From Roseobacter sp. GAI101 (lineage in GTDB: Bacteria > Pseudomonadota > Alphaproteobacteria > Rhodobacterales > Rhodobacteraceae), in NCBI RefSeq assembly GCF_000156335.1, contig NZ_DS999213.1, positions 3,340,111-3,404,110 on the forward strand: a DNA stretch of 64,000 nucleotides, written 5' to 3'. The notes under the pieces are model-generated. The model saw only the letters and a program-made list of their open reading frames with translations, had not been told where the DNA came from and made no database searches. Positions 24,405 to 32,775 of this stretch are shown in pieces. The translations under genes and the position numbers were made by a program. Each line of letters starts with the position of its first letter. The stretch's first letter is position 1.

Positions 24405-25775
24405 ATGTCCATCCCTCAATCCGGCGGCGGCCCGATCGAACATCACGACCAACTGGCGCAATATCTTGCCGATGGCTGCAAGCCCAAGGAAGATTGGCGC
24501 ATCGGAACCGAACACGAGAAGTTCGGCTACAACAAGGAAACGCTGCTGCCCCTGCCCTATGAGGGGGAGTGTTCGATCCTTGCGATGCTGGAAGGGTTGC
24601 GCGATGGTCATGGCTGGGACCCGGTCGAAGAGGGCGGCAAGCTGATCGGTCTCGTCAAGGACGGTGCCAATGTGTCGCTTGAGCCCGGCGGTCAGCTTGA
24701 ATTGTCCGGCGCGCCTGTCGAAACGATCCACGAGACCTGCGACGAGGTGAATGCGCACCTGCGTGAAGTGCGCGATGTGGCGGACCGGATCGGTGCCGGT
24801 TTCATCGGGCTGGGCGCTGCGCCTGAATGGTCGCATGAGCAGATGGATCTGATGCCCAAGGGCCGCTACAAATTGATGAACGAATACATGACCAAGGTTG
24901 GCACGATGGGCCAGGTCATGATGCGCCGGACGTGCACCGTGCAGGTGAACCTTGATTTCGGTTCCGAGGCTGACATGGTGCAAAAACTGCGCGTCGCCCT
25001 GGCGTTGCAGCCGGTCGCGACCGCTCTTTTTGCGAATTCACCGTTTTTCGAGGGAAAGCCGAACGGTCATAAATCCTGGCGCAGCCGGGTTTGGCGTGAC
25101 CTTGACCCTGCGCGCACAGGCATGTTGCCGTGGGCCTTTGAGGACGGCATGGGCTTTGAACGCTGGGTTGAATACGCTCTCGATGTGCCGATGTATTTTG
25201 TGTATCGCGACGGAAAGTATATTGACGCTTTGGGGCAATCCTTCCGCGATTTCCTGAAGGGCCGGCTGCCGGCATTGCCCGGTGAAATCCCGACGCTGAG
25301 CGATTGGGCCGATCATTTGACAACGGCCTTCCCAGAAGCGCGGATCAAGAAATTCATCGAGATGCGCGGCGCGGATGGCGGCCCTTGGCGGCGGCTGTGT
25401 GCCCTGCCTGCGTTCTGGGTCGGCCTGATGTACGACCAGACGGCGTTGGATGGCGCATGGGATCTGGTCAAGGGCTTTGATGCCGAAACGCGCGAAGGAA
25501 TGCGGGTCGCAGCATCGGTAGACGGGCTTCAGGCACAGGTGAACGGCGTGAAGATGCACGATCTGGCCCGCGAGGCAGTCGCATTGTCAGAGCTTGGTTT
25601 GAAAGCGCGTGCGCGCGCCGGGGCCGGTGGCCTGGTGCCGGACGAGACGCATTTCCTGAACGCCCTGAAGGAAAGCATCGAGACAGGGAAAACCCCTGCG
25701 GATGAGCTGCTTGACGACTACCACGGCAAGTGGGGCGGCGATCTGAGCCGGATCTACGCCGATTATTCCTATTAA
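24405..25775 (+). CDS. gshA: Glutamate-cysteine ligase, plant/alphaproteobacterial type
   Basis: First step of glutathione synthesis (ATP-dependent gamma-glutamylcysteine formation). The 456-residue protein has the class-defining RIGTEHEKFGYN near 35-46, EPGGQLELSG, TCTVQVNLDFGSEADM, and the C-terminal DETHFLNALKESIETGKTPADELLDDYHGKW. It belongs to the plant-type family rather than the E. coli type. Upstream CGGAG lies about ten bases from the ATG. It is convergent with the pyr-pls operon, with a GGGGTAACCCC motif in the gap. Confidence 0.94.
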   Translation: MSIPQSGGGPIEHHDQLAQYLADGCKPKEDWRIGTEHEKFGYNKETLLPLPYEGECSILAMLEGLRDGHGWDPVEEGGKLIGLVKDGANVSLEPGGQLELSGAPVETIHETCDEVNAHLREVRDVADRIGAGFIGLGAAPEWSHEQMDLMPKGRYKLMNEYMTKVGTMGQVMMRRTCTVQVNLDFGSEADMVQKLRVALALQPVATALFANSPFFEGKPNGHKSWRSRVWRDLDPARTGMLPWAFEDGMGFERWVEYALDVPMYFVYRDGKYIDALGQSFRDFLKGRLPALPGEIPTLSDWADHLTTAFPEARIKKFIEMRGADGGPWRRLCALPAFWVGLMYDQTALDGAWDLVKGFDAETREGMRVAASVDGLQAQVNGVKMHDLAREAVALSELGLKARARAGAGGLVPDETHFLNALKESIETGKTPADELLDDYHGKWGGDLSRIYADYSY

Positions 25776-25855
25776 GGCGGTTTAGGAACGACCCACTTCG
25801 CGGGGTAACCCCAATGCCTTTGAAACGCAAATCGTGATGGGGCCTTGCGGGGTCA

Positions 25856-26131
25856 TCATGTTCGAGAAGCGTTTTGACCTTCAAGCGTCAGCCCGCAGAC
25901 AAAGGCGATCACCTTTTCTGCGGGCATTTCGCAAGGATAGAGGCGTGGGCCGCTGGCAAGATCGTACAGGTTCAGGCTGATATAGTCTGTTCCGCCCAAT
26001 TCCTCGGCGACCAGTTTCCAGCTTTTGCCAGCGTTGAAGACGGATTTCGATACGATATATCGTTTTCCGTCGAACTCCCCGGTATGGGTGCCAGTCGGAA
26101 GTGCTGCAAAGGCGGCGAGGAAAGCGTCCAA
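25856..26131 (-). CDS. Small conserved hypothetical protein (91 aa)
   Basis: A 91-residue soluble protein with no signal or membrane segment. It carries HTGEFDGKRYIVSKSVFNAG and a C-terminal PCEMPAEKVIAFVCGL. I do not recognise a named family, although the peptide looks conserved in the Roseobacter group. It lies seven bases after plsY and closes the pyrB operon. The KRYIV and SWKLVAEELGG segments suggest a compact beta-rich fold. Confidence 0.7.
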   Translation of the reverse strand: MDAFLAAFAALPTGTHTGEFDGKRYIVSKSVFNAGKSWKLVAEELGGTDYISLNLYDLASGPRLYPCEMPAEKVIAFVCGLTLEGQNASRT

Positions 26132-26138
26132 CGCTGCG

Positions 26139-26750
26139 TTATACCTTCTTCGCGCCGATCTTGGGTTCTTCGCCTGCCCTGATGCGTTTGATGTTGGCGC
26201 GGTGACGCCAGAAAATCAGCAAGGTCAGCACGATCCCGAGGGTCAGGGCCGACGCGTAGCCCATGAACACCAACAAGAACGTCGAGGCTGCCGCCGAGGC
26301 CAATGCACCCATTGACGAGATGCGCGTGGCATAAGAGGCGATCAGCCAGACGGCACAACAGGCAAGGCCGACGGGCCATGCCAGCGCCAGCAAAATCCCC
26401 AGAAAGGTCGCCACGCCCTTGCCGCCCTGAAAGCGCAGCCAGACCGGATAGCAGTGGCCAATCATCGCGGCGAGCGCGGCAATCTGGGCTGCGGCCTCTC
26501 CTGCGAAGTGGCGCGCGAGCAGGACGGCCACGGCCCCTTTGGCCCCATCCAGGATCAATGTAAGGGCCGCGGCTTTCTTGTTGCCGGTGCGCAGGACATT
26601 GGTCGCGCCGATGTTGCCAGAGCCGATGGCGCGCAAATCACCCAGGTTCATGACCCGCGCCAGCACCATACCAAAGGCGATGGAGCCGATCAGATAGCCA
26701 AGCACGGCCCAAAGCGCGAGCACGGCGAGCGAAGAATCAATAAAGGGCAT
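26139..26750 (-). CDS. plsY: Glycerol-3-phosphate acyltransferase (acyl-phosphate dependent)
   Basis: Transfers acyl groups from acyl-phosphate to glycerol 3-phosphate, the first step of phospholipid synthesis. The 203-residue membrane protein has the three PlsY motifs: GSIAFG near the N-terminus, GSGNIGATNVLRTGNKKAA around 40-60, and RFQGGKGVAT around 105-115. It starts two bases after the dihydroorotase-like stop. Confidence 0.95.
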   Translation of the reverse strand: MPFIDSSLAVLALWAVLGYLIGSIAFGMVLARVMNLGDLRAIGSGNIGATNVLRTGNKKAAALTLILDGAKGAVAVLLARHFAGEAAAQIAALAAMIGHCYPVWLRFQGGKGVATFLGILLALAWPVGLACCAVWLIASYATRISSMGALASAAASTFLLVFMGYASALTLGIVLTLLIFWRHRANIKRIRAGEEPKIGAKKV

Positions 26751-26752
26751 AA

Positions 26753-28030
26753 TCAGGGAGCCTTATAAATGGAGCGTCCGGAAACGAAAGTTTCCAAGAC
26801 CTTACCTTGCATGCGCATGCCGTCAAAGGGGGTGTTGCGGGATTTCGATTTTAACGTCTCGCGGTTCATCACGAAAGGCGCGCCATCGTCAAACAGCACC
26901 AGATCAGCGGGGGCACCGGGGGTCAGGCGGCCACCGGGCAGGCCAAGCCGTTTTGCGGGGTTGAACGACAGTGCACGCCACAAGGTCGCGATATCCATCA
27001 TCTCGGAATGGACAAGGCGCAGGGCGGCGGGGAGCAACGTCTCAAGGCCGACGGCACCCGATGCGGCTTCCTCGAAGGGCAGGCGTTTGGATTCTTCGTC
27101 CTGCGGTGTGTGCATCGAACAGATTATGTCGATCAGGCCCGAAGCTACGGCTTCGATCACGGCGATGCGGTCGTCTTCATCGCGCAGGGGCGGCTTGAGC
27201 TTGAAGAAAGTCCGGTAATCGGCCACATCAAGCGCGTTCAGCGTCAGATGGTGAATGCCCACACCCGCCGTGATGTCCAGCCCGTTCTTCTTGGCGCGTG
27301 CCAGCGCGGGCAATGCGCGGGCGGTGGTGATCTGATCGGCGTGATAGCGTGCGCCTGTCATCTCGATCAGCGCGATATCACGGTCCAGACCCATACGTTC
27401 GGCCATGGGCGACACCGCCGGCAGGCCGCGCAGGGATGCGAATTTGCCCGACGTTGCGGCAGCACCATGGCTGAGGATCGGTTCCTGCGGGTGGGCGATG
27501 ACCAGCGCGCCAAGGCTGCGGGCATAGGTCAGCGCGCGGGAAAAAACCTTGGTGTCGGTGATCACCTGATCGCAATCGGTGAAAGCAATGGCACCGGCAT
27601 CCATGAGAAAGCTGATTTCCGTCATTTCGCGGCCTGCGCGGCCTTTGGTCAGGGCGGCCATGGGCACGACATGCACCGGCGACGCCTCGTTCGCGCGGCG
27701 GGTGACGAATTCAAGGACCTCGGGGCTGTCGATTGCAGGTTCCGTATCGGGTCGGGTGACCATCGTGGTCACACCTCCTGCCGCTGCGGCCAACCCTGCG
27801 GACCGAAAGCTCTCCTTGTGCCGCTCGCCGGGTTCGCAAACCTTTACACCCAGATCTACGATGCCGGGGGCAAGGTATTTGCCACTGCAATCAACAATGG
27901 TGGCATCACCGGGAATTGGCGCGCCATCGGGCAGGATCGCAGCGATCTTGTCGCCATCGACCCGCAAGGTGCCCTGGGTGACTGTCCTGGCTTCGGGGTC
28001 GATCAGTTTCGCGTTGATGAAATGCAGCAT
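26753..28030 (-). CDS. pyrC: Dihydroorotase-like protein, PyrC'/PyrX type (probably non-catalytic)
   Basis: A 425-residue class I dihydroorotase homologue by overall sequence (LAPGIVDL, AAAAGGVTTM, KPPLR, RLTPGAPADLVLFD, NTPFDG). Active enzymes bind two metals through HxH after the first D; here that segment reads DLGVKVCEPG. The YHxxHxST histidine is replaced (YHADQITT), and the catalytic ATDHAPH reads CSMHTPQ. The same losses occur in Pseudomonas PyrC', a catalytically dead partner needed to assemble aspartate carbamoyltransferase with PyrB. Location with pyrB supports that role. It would normally be annotated pyrC; a true dihydroorotase should exist elsewhere. I start at ATG 28030. Confidence 0.88.
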   Translation of the reverse strand: MLHFINAKLIDPEARTVTQGTLRVDGDKIAAILPDGAPIPGDATIVDCSGKYLAPGIVDLGVKVCEPGERHKESFRSAGLAAAAGGVTTMVTRPDTEPAIDSPEVLEFVTRRANEASPVHVVPMAALTKGRAGREMTEISFLMDAGAIAFTDCDQVITDTKVFSRALTYARSLGALVIAHPQEPILSHGAAATSGKFASLRGLPAVSPMAERMGLDRDIALIEMTGARYHADQITTARALPALARAKKNGLDITAGVGIHHLTLNALDVADYRTFFKLKPPLRDEDDRIAVIEAVASGLIDIICSMHTPQDEESKRLPFEEAASGAVGLETLLPAALRLVHSEMMDIATLWRALSFNPAKRLGLPGGRLTPGAPADLVLFDDGAPFVMNRETLKSKSRNTPFDGMRMQGKVLETFVSGRSIYKAP

Positions 28031-28057
28031 GGCGAAGTGTTCTTTCAAAATAGGGGC

Positions 28058-28162
28058 TTACGCGCCGATCCAGACCATCATGCCCGCCACGCCAAAGGCA
28101 ACGAGCAGCGCGATCATCGCAATGCGACCGGACATCTTGGGATCAGGTTTGGGTTCTTTCAT
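28058..28162 (-). CDS. 34-residue single-pass membrane peptide
   Basis: MKEPKPDPKMSGRIAMIALL is followed by a hydrophobic stretch ending MMVWIGA: a charged, proline-containing head and one transmembrane helix (about 12-31). Its ATG overlaps the TGA of the upstream gene (ATGA), which supports real translation, and it lies 27 bp before the dihydroorotase-like gene. Not a family I recognise. Adjacent small TM genes suggest a membrane assembly. Confidence 0.6.
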   Translation of the reverse strand: MKEPKPDPKMSGRIAMIALLVAFGVAGMMVWIGA

Positions 28163-28695
28163 ATCAGCCACCATAGGATCAGGCCCACCAGTACGAGGAT
28201 TGCCAGAAAGATCATCGCCCCTCCGGCACGTCCGCCCGGCGGGGTTTTGGGTGTCAGGGACGGCACACCGGAATAGGGCTGGGCCGATTCCGCCGTCAGG
28301 GGCGGTGCGGTCCAATCGGGTTGTTCTTCGCCGTAGGTACCGATCAGCGTCAGGTCAGAACCGATGTTGAGCGTCGCCCCGTACCCCTCGAATGCCGAGG
28401 AGAACAACAGCAGCACATAGCCGTCCAGCGCTTCGATCCGGGTGTGGTCGCGTGCGATCTGGGCGTCGGTGGCCGTGTAGCCGTCGGTCAGATAGCGGGC
28501 CAGACCGACGCCGGTCAGGTCAGAGACGGGGAAAAGCTCGGCCGTGTCGGGCGGGGCGTCGAAGCCCAGCAGATCCGCAATCAGCGCGGTCTTTTCCACG
28601 CTGCGCAGATCGCGCGCCATCACATCTATCGGGCGGTTGACGGCAAACAGCCTGATCTGGCCGTGCTCGCCCTTGGGTATATGCAGTTCGGTCAC
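28159..28695 (-). CDS. Tail-anchored conserved hypothetical protein
   Basis: A 178-residue protein with a soluble domain (about 1-130, starting MTELHIPKGEHGQIRLFAVN), a proline-rich linker (PPLTAESAQPYSGVPSLTPK) and a C-terminal transmembrane helix (about 160-178), so it is tail-anchored with the bulk in the cytoplasm. I do not recognise the fold. Both ends overlap neighbours by four bases, so it belongs to a translationally coupled series running from pyrB. Confidence 0.68.
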   Translation of the reverse strand: MTELHIPKGEHGQIRLFAVNRPIDVMARDLRSVEKTALIADLLGFDAPPDTAELFPVSDLTGVGLARYLTDGYTATDAQIARDHTRIEALDGYVLLLFSSAFEGYGATLNIGSDLTLIGTYGEEQPDWTAPPLTAESAQPYSGVPSLTPKTPPGGRAGGAMIFLAILVLVGLILWWLI

Positions 28696-29207
28696 TTGGG
28701 GTCCCCCTCAAAGCGGTTGGCCAGCAAGGCACCAAGCCCGTCGCTGTCATGAATATATTCAAATCCCAGATGCGCGGCCAGAACGGGATTGTCGGCCCGT
28801 TCCTGCCGGATAAAGAAAACCGACGGCGGGCTGGTTTTCTTGACGTCCGGCTTGGTTTCCGCGCTGCGCGGGAACGCTTTGACACGGGTTTCACCCTTTT
28901 GCAGGCGAAAGAAAAGCGCGCGGTGACTGGTCAGCGCGTAGCGGGTTCGGGCCAGGTCGGTCCAGCGGTTCAAACCCTTGACCAGTGACAGCACTACAAG
29001 GGCGATGATCACGGCCAGGATCACGGATTGCGACACGGGCAGGTCGTTGTAGGTCAGCAACAGGCCGCCCGCAATCACGGTACCGATAGCCCCGATAAAG
29101 GGTCCGAGCAGTTGAAAATTGCGCAAGGACAGGCGCGGCCGGGGGCGGCCCGTCCAAAGCAGGTCTTCGCCGGGTTCAAGAACCTTTGCCCAGAAATCAT
29201 CGGTCAT
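28692..29207 (-). CDS. Membrane protein with PH-like (YdbT/DUF304-type) domain
   Basis: A 171-residue protein: EPGEDLLWTGRPRP near the N-terminus is typical of bacterial PH-domain membrane proteins, followed by two helices (about 34-52 and 62-80) and TRYALTSHRALFFR, the common start of the C-terminal PH-like sheet. The acidic GEDLLW and YALTSHRAL motifs are the main support. It overlaps both flanking genes by ATGA junctions. Confidence 0.7.
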   Translation of the reverse strand: MTDDFWAKVLEPGEDLLWTGRPRPRLSLRNFQLLGPFIGAIGTVIAGGLLLTYNDLPVSQSVILAVIIALVVLSLVKGLNRWTDLARTRYALTSHRALFFRLQKGETRVKAFPRSAETKPDVKKTSPPSVFFIRQERADNPVLAAHLGFEYIHDSDGLGALLANRFEGDPK

Positions 29208-29644
29208 AGGACAGCCGCGCGGGCTGCCGCGATGCGGGCCTTCGTCCTGCGCAGGTCAGGGACCAGAGGCAAGGTGATGCTCTGCCGGTTTGGCAGGCGC
29301 AGGTTGATCGACCACAAGGACAGCTTTCCGATTGCGCTGATGTCCGTGAGCGCCAGCGTCAACGGGTCAAAAGCATCCGGTTCCTTGATATAAAGCGCGC
29401 GGTTTGTCAGCCGCCACACGGTCTTGCGATTGCTGTACCAGATCTGGAAATCCTCAAAGATCCACATGTAAAACAGCGCCGTCATGGCAGAGGCCAAGAC
29501 CCAGGTCACCACATTGAAATAGGGCAGGATCGGCGCGCAGACCAGCATGGTCAGGGCCATCAGCGTCAAGGAACGCCACAGGAATGCGCGAGGGGAAATC
29601 CGCCAGCGCAGCAATTCCTGTTCGTCTTGCGCGTCTGGCGTCAT
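29204..29644 (-). CDS. Small membrane protein, PH-like domain (second copy type)
   Basis: A 146-residue protein with two helices (about 25-68) and a C-terminal region [19 protein letters not shown], followed by alternating strands ([18 protein letters not shown]). The layout parallels the next gene, consistent with an old duplication, although identity is low. Starts inside the pyrB stop (ATGA) and stops inside the next start. Assignment to the PH-like group rests on the LTNRALYIK motif and topology. Confidence 0.62.
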   Translation of the reverse strand: MTPDAQDEQELLRWRISPRAFLWRSLTLMALTMLVCAPILPYFNVVTWVLASAMTALFYMWIFEDFQIWYSNRKTVWRLTNRALYIKEPDAFDPLTLALTDISAIGKLSLWSINLRLPNRQSITLPLVPDLRRTKARIAAARAAVL

Positions 29645-30588
29645 GCGGCCCCCTTGCGGCTGTCAGCAAGGTTGCGCGCCAGCAGGTCCATCGCGGCCAT
29701 GCGCACGGCGACGCCCATTTCGACCTGATCCTGAATGACGCTGCGGTTGATGTCATCTGCAAGCGTTCCGTCAATCTCGACCCCGCGGTTCATCGGACCG
29801 GGGTGCATGACGATTGCGTCGGGCTTGGCATGGGACAGCTTTTCGGCATCCAGACCAAATCTGTGATAATACTCGCGTTCGCTGGGGATAAATCCGCCAT
29901 CCATGCGTTCTTTTTGCAAGCGGAGCATCATGACCACGTCGACGTCCTTTAGACCTTTTTCCATGTCGTCGAACACCTCGACGCCAAATTCGCCGATTTG
30001 CGCGGGCATCAGGGTGGGCGGGGCGATCAGGCGGATGCGGTTCTCCATCTTGCCCAGAAGCATGATGTTCGAGCGCGCCACCCGGCTGTGCGCGATGTCA
30101 CCGCAGATCGCGATGGACAGGCGGTGCAGGCGACCTTTGGCGCGGCGGATGGTCAGCGCATCCAGCAAGGCCTGGGTCGGATGTTCGTGCCGCCCGTCGC
30201 CCGCGTTCAGGACGGCGCAATTCACCTTTTGCGCCAGCAGGTCCACTGCGCCCGATTGCGGATGGCGCACCACCAGAAGATCGGGATGCATGGCATTAAG
30301 GGTCATCGCCGTGTCGATCAGGGTTTCCCCCTTTTTGATCGAAGACGCCTGCATGGCCATGTTCATCACATCCGCACCAAGGCGCTTGCCTGCGATCTCG
30401 AAACTCGCCTGTGTGCGGGTGGAGTTTTCGAAGAACATGTTGATCTGGGTCAGACCGCGCAGCGCGTCGCTGTGCTTGTGTGGCTGACGGTTCAGGTCGA
30501 CATAGGTATCGGCCAGATCCAGAAGCGTGGTGATGTCGGTTTGCGACAGGGGTTCGATACCCAAAAGATGTCGGTGTGCGAAACTCAT
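29641..30588 (-). CDS. pyrB: Aspartate carbamoyltransferase catalytic subunit
   Basis: Second step of pyrimidine synthesis. The 315-residue protein has [13 protein letters not shown] (carbamoyl-phosphate site STRT), [10 protein letters not shown], the [11 protein letters not shown] aspartate-binding region and [12 protein letters not shown] start at ATG 30588 ([15 protein letters not shown]), where homology begins; the 35-residue upstream extension is weak. No pyrI regulatory gene is present; the downstream PyrC'-like protein would be the structural partner, as in class A ATCases. In the leader, CCCCA/TGGGG forms a small hairpin just before the start. Confidence 0.94.
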   Translation of the reverse strand: MSFAHRHLLGIEPLSQTDITTLLDLADTYVDLNRQPHKHSDALRGLTQINMFFENSTRTQASFEIAGKRLGADVMNMAMQASSIKKGETLIDTAMTLNAMHPDLLVVRHPQSGAVDLLAQKVNCAVLNAGDGRHEHPTQALLDALTIRRAKGRLHRLSIAICGDIAHSRVARSNIMLLGKMENRIRLIAPPTLMPAQIGEFGVEVFDDMEKGLKDVDVVMMLRLQKERMDGGFIPSEREYYHRFGLDAEKLSHAKPDAIVMHPGPMNRGVEIDGTLADDINRSVIQDQVEMGVAVRMAAMDLLARNLADSRKGAA

Positions 30589-30741
30589 ACTGGCGGACCC
30601 CACTCTATTTGGGGCGTTATAGGCGGCGGCGGCCATGTGGGCAAGCATTCGGGCGCGCGTCTGGTCGCAGGTGTGGAATGGATTTAAGGCCATTTGGAAG
30701 TTGGGATTTTTATTGCCGGCCGCAGCGCGTAAGTTGGCGGC

Positions 30742-31515
30742 ATGGAATCAGTCGAATATCATCAGGCATTGGCACTTTTGCACTGGCAGATCGAACTTGG
30801 CGCGACCGAGGCGATCTGCGACGCGCCGGTCAATCGTTATGAGGTACCGGCAGCCGTCGAAAAACCTAAACCGGCAAAGCCGGGGCCAGGGCGGGTCGTG
30901 CCGATGGCGGCGGGGATTGATCCGCTTGCGGAAGCGACCCGCTTTGCGGCCGCAGCCCAGACGCTGGAAGACCTGCGCGCTGCGATGCAAGCTTTCGAGC
31001 ATTGCGAGCTGAAGCGCGGTGCGCGCAATATGGTGTTTTCTGATGGCACACCCGGCGCGCGGGTGATGATCGTCGGCGAGGCACCGGGACGCGACGAGGA
31101 CCGCGAGGGCAGGCCGTTCGTCGGAGCCGCAGGGCAGTTGCTGGACCGGATGCTGGCCGCGATTGACATGGGGCGGACCCATGCCGATGCACCGGTTTAC
31201 ATCACTAACGTTCTGCCATGGCGGCCGCCGCAAAACCGCGACCCGAAACCTGATGAAATTGCCATGATGAAGCCGTTTCTGATCCGTCATATCGAACTGG
31301 CCAAACCCGAGGTGTTGGTGATTGTCGGAAACTGGGCGGCGCAGGCGTTGCTGGGCAAGCGCGGCATCACCCGGCTGCGCGGGCAATGGGCGCAGGTGCA
31401 GGGCCTGGCAGCACTGCCGATGTTCCATCCCGCCTATCTGCTGCGCAGCCCCGAATTCAAACGCGAGGCTTGGGCCGATCTGCTCGAGCTGAAAGCGCGG
31501 CTGGCCCGTGGTTGA
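30742..31515 (+). CDS. Uracil-DNA glycosylase, family 4-like, degenerate Fe-S site
   Basis: A 257-residue base-excision repair enzyme. [21 protein letters not shown] and the HPAYLLRSP motif match family 4 uracil-DNA glycosylases. Typical members hold a 4Fe-4S cluster with four cysteines (CxxC, KCRPP, later C). Here the first pair keeps only one Cys (FEHCELKRG), KCRPP is PWRPP, and the fourth position is Met (IAMMKPFL). The cluster is therefore probably absent. An N-terminal region of about 90 residues without homology precedes the domain. It overlaps the LysE gene by eight bases. Confidence 0.86.
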   Translation: MESVEYHQALALLHWQIELGATEAICDAPVNRYEVPAAVEKPKPAKPGPGRVVPMAAGIDPLAEATRFAAAAQTLEDLRAAMQAFEHCELKRGARNMVFSDGTPGARVMIVGEAPGRDEDREGRPFVGAAGQLLDRMLAAIDMGRTHADAPVYITNVLPWRPPQNRDPKPDEIAMMKPFLIRHIELAKPEVLVIVGNWAAQALLGKRGITRLRGQWAQVQGLAALPMFHPAYLLRSPEFKREAWADLLELKARLARG

Positions 31516-32113
31516 TCCGCTGACCCTTTTGGCGTTTGTGCCTGCGGCCCTGGCGCTGAACCTGACGCCGGGGGCTGATATGATGTTTTGTCTGGGGCAG
31601 GGCATGCGTTTCGGGCCCAGGGCTTCTGTCGCTGCAAGTGCGGGGATATCGCTGGGCGGAATGGTACATGTGACGCTGGCCGGACTGGGACTGGGTGCGG
31701 TGGTCGCTGCCGTGCCGTGGGCGTTTGACGTCATCCGATGGGGTGGCGTCGTCTATCTGTTGTGGCTCGCGGTGCAAACCTTGCGCGGTGGGGCGGAACA
31801 GCAGGCCGTAACGCTGCGGCCGTCGGCCTTTCGTGGCGCGTTGATCGTCAGCCTCACGAACCCCAAGGTCATTTTGTTTGTGCTTGCTTTCGTGCCGCAG
31901 TTCGTCGTGCCCGATGCGGGCCCTGTCCTGTTGCAATTCCTGATCTTTGGGGCAGTCCTGTCTGCTGGCGGGTTTGTCATCAACGCGGCGGTTGGCGTTT
32001 TTGCCAGCGGTCTGGGGCGCAAGCTGGCGAAAGGCGGGCAGGCCTTGCGGTGGATCAGCAGTGGAATTTTCGTGGCACTTGCCGCGCGACTGGCAGTATT
32101 GGAGCGGACATGA
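31508..32113 (+). CDS. LysE/RhtB-family amino acid exporter
   Basis: A 201-residue membrane protein with six predicted helices. The N-terminal NLTPGADMMFCLGQGMRFG is the family signature. Starts with GTG inside the end of the glycosylase gene (8-base overlap) and its TGA overlaps the moaB ATG. Likely exports an amino acid or homoserine lactone-like compound; substrate unknown. Confidence 0.9.
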   Translation: MVDPLTLLAFVPAALALNLTPGADMMFCLGQGMRFGPRASVAASAGISLGGMVHVTLAGLGLGAVVAAVPWAFDVIRWGGVVYLLWLAVQTLRGGAEQQAVTLRPSAFRGALIVSLTNPKVILFVLAFVPQFVVPDAGPVLLQFLIFGAVLSAGGFVINAAVGVFASGLGRKLAKGGQALRWISSGIFVALAARLAVLERT

Positions 32114-32652
32114 GCCGAATTGACGAAACGATAGATTTTATTCCTGTGCGTATCGCGGTGCTGACCGTATCCGACACGCGCAAACTGGCCGAAGACCGAT
32201 CGGGCGATGCGCTGGTCGGGCGCATTTCTGAGGCGGGGCATACGCTTGTGCAGCGCGCGATCGTGCGCGACGAGCGTGACCAGATCGCTGATCAACTGCG
32301 GGCCTGGTGTGCCGATCCCGCGATTGATGTTGTCATCTCGACGGGGGGGACCGGGCTGACCGGACGCGATGTCACGGTCGAAGCGCACCGCGACGTCTAT
32401 GAAAAGGAAATCGACGCGTTCGGCACGGTTTTCACCATCGTATCGATGCAAAAAATAGGCACATCAGCGGTTCAAAGCCGCGCGACCGCGGGCGTGGCGC
32501 AGGGCACCTATCTTTTCGCACTTCCCGGATCGCCGGGGGCCTGCAAGGATGCTTGGGATGAAATCTTGGTCAAGCAGTTGGATTACCGGCACAAACCCTG
32601 CAATTTCGTCGAAATAATGCCGCGTCTGGACGAACATAAACGCCGCAAATAG
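32110..32652 (+). CDS. moaB: Molybdenum cofactor biosynthesis protein B
   Basis: A 180-residue MogA/MoaB-fold protein. It shows VLTVSDTR near 20, STGGTGLTGRDVTVEA around 81-96, FALPGSPGACKDAWDEIL near 140, and a C-terminal CNFVEIMPRL. MoaB-type proteins bind or adenylylate molybdopterin. The ATG sits in the LysE stop with GGAG five bases upstream. Isolated from the other moco genes in the window. Confidence 0.9.
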   Translation: MSRIDETIDFIPVRIAVLTVSDTRKLAEDRSGDALVGRISEAGHTLVQRAIVRDERDQIADQLRAWCADPAIDVVISTGGTGLTGRDVTVEAHRDVYEKEIDAFGTVFTIVSMQKIGTSAVQSRATAGVAQGTYLFALPGSPGACKDAWDEILVKQLDYRHKPCNFVEIMPRLDEHKRRK

Positions 32653-32775
32653 AAAAATCTGTTAAATCTTGCCTTGGTGCGACGGAATGCGCCTGTTTGG
32701 ACGTATCATAACTGTGATTTGGTTGTTGGGACGTCTAGGCTAGCTTGCCGTGGACAAGGCAGTTTTTGGGATCGG

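Noticed and set aside
27008..28276. Long plus-strand ORF of 422 codons antisense to the dihydroorotase-like gene
   Set aside because: Antisense shadow: His/Arg/Gly-rich, no domain pattern, and the minus-strand gene is clearly real.
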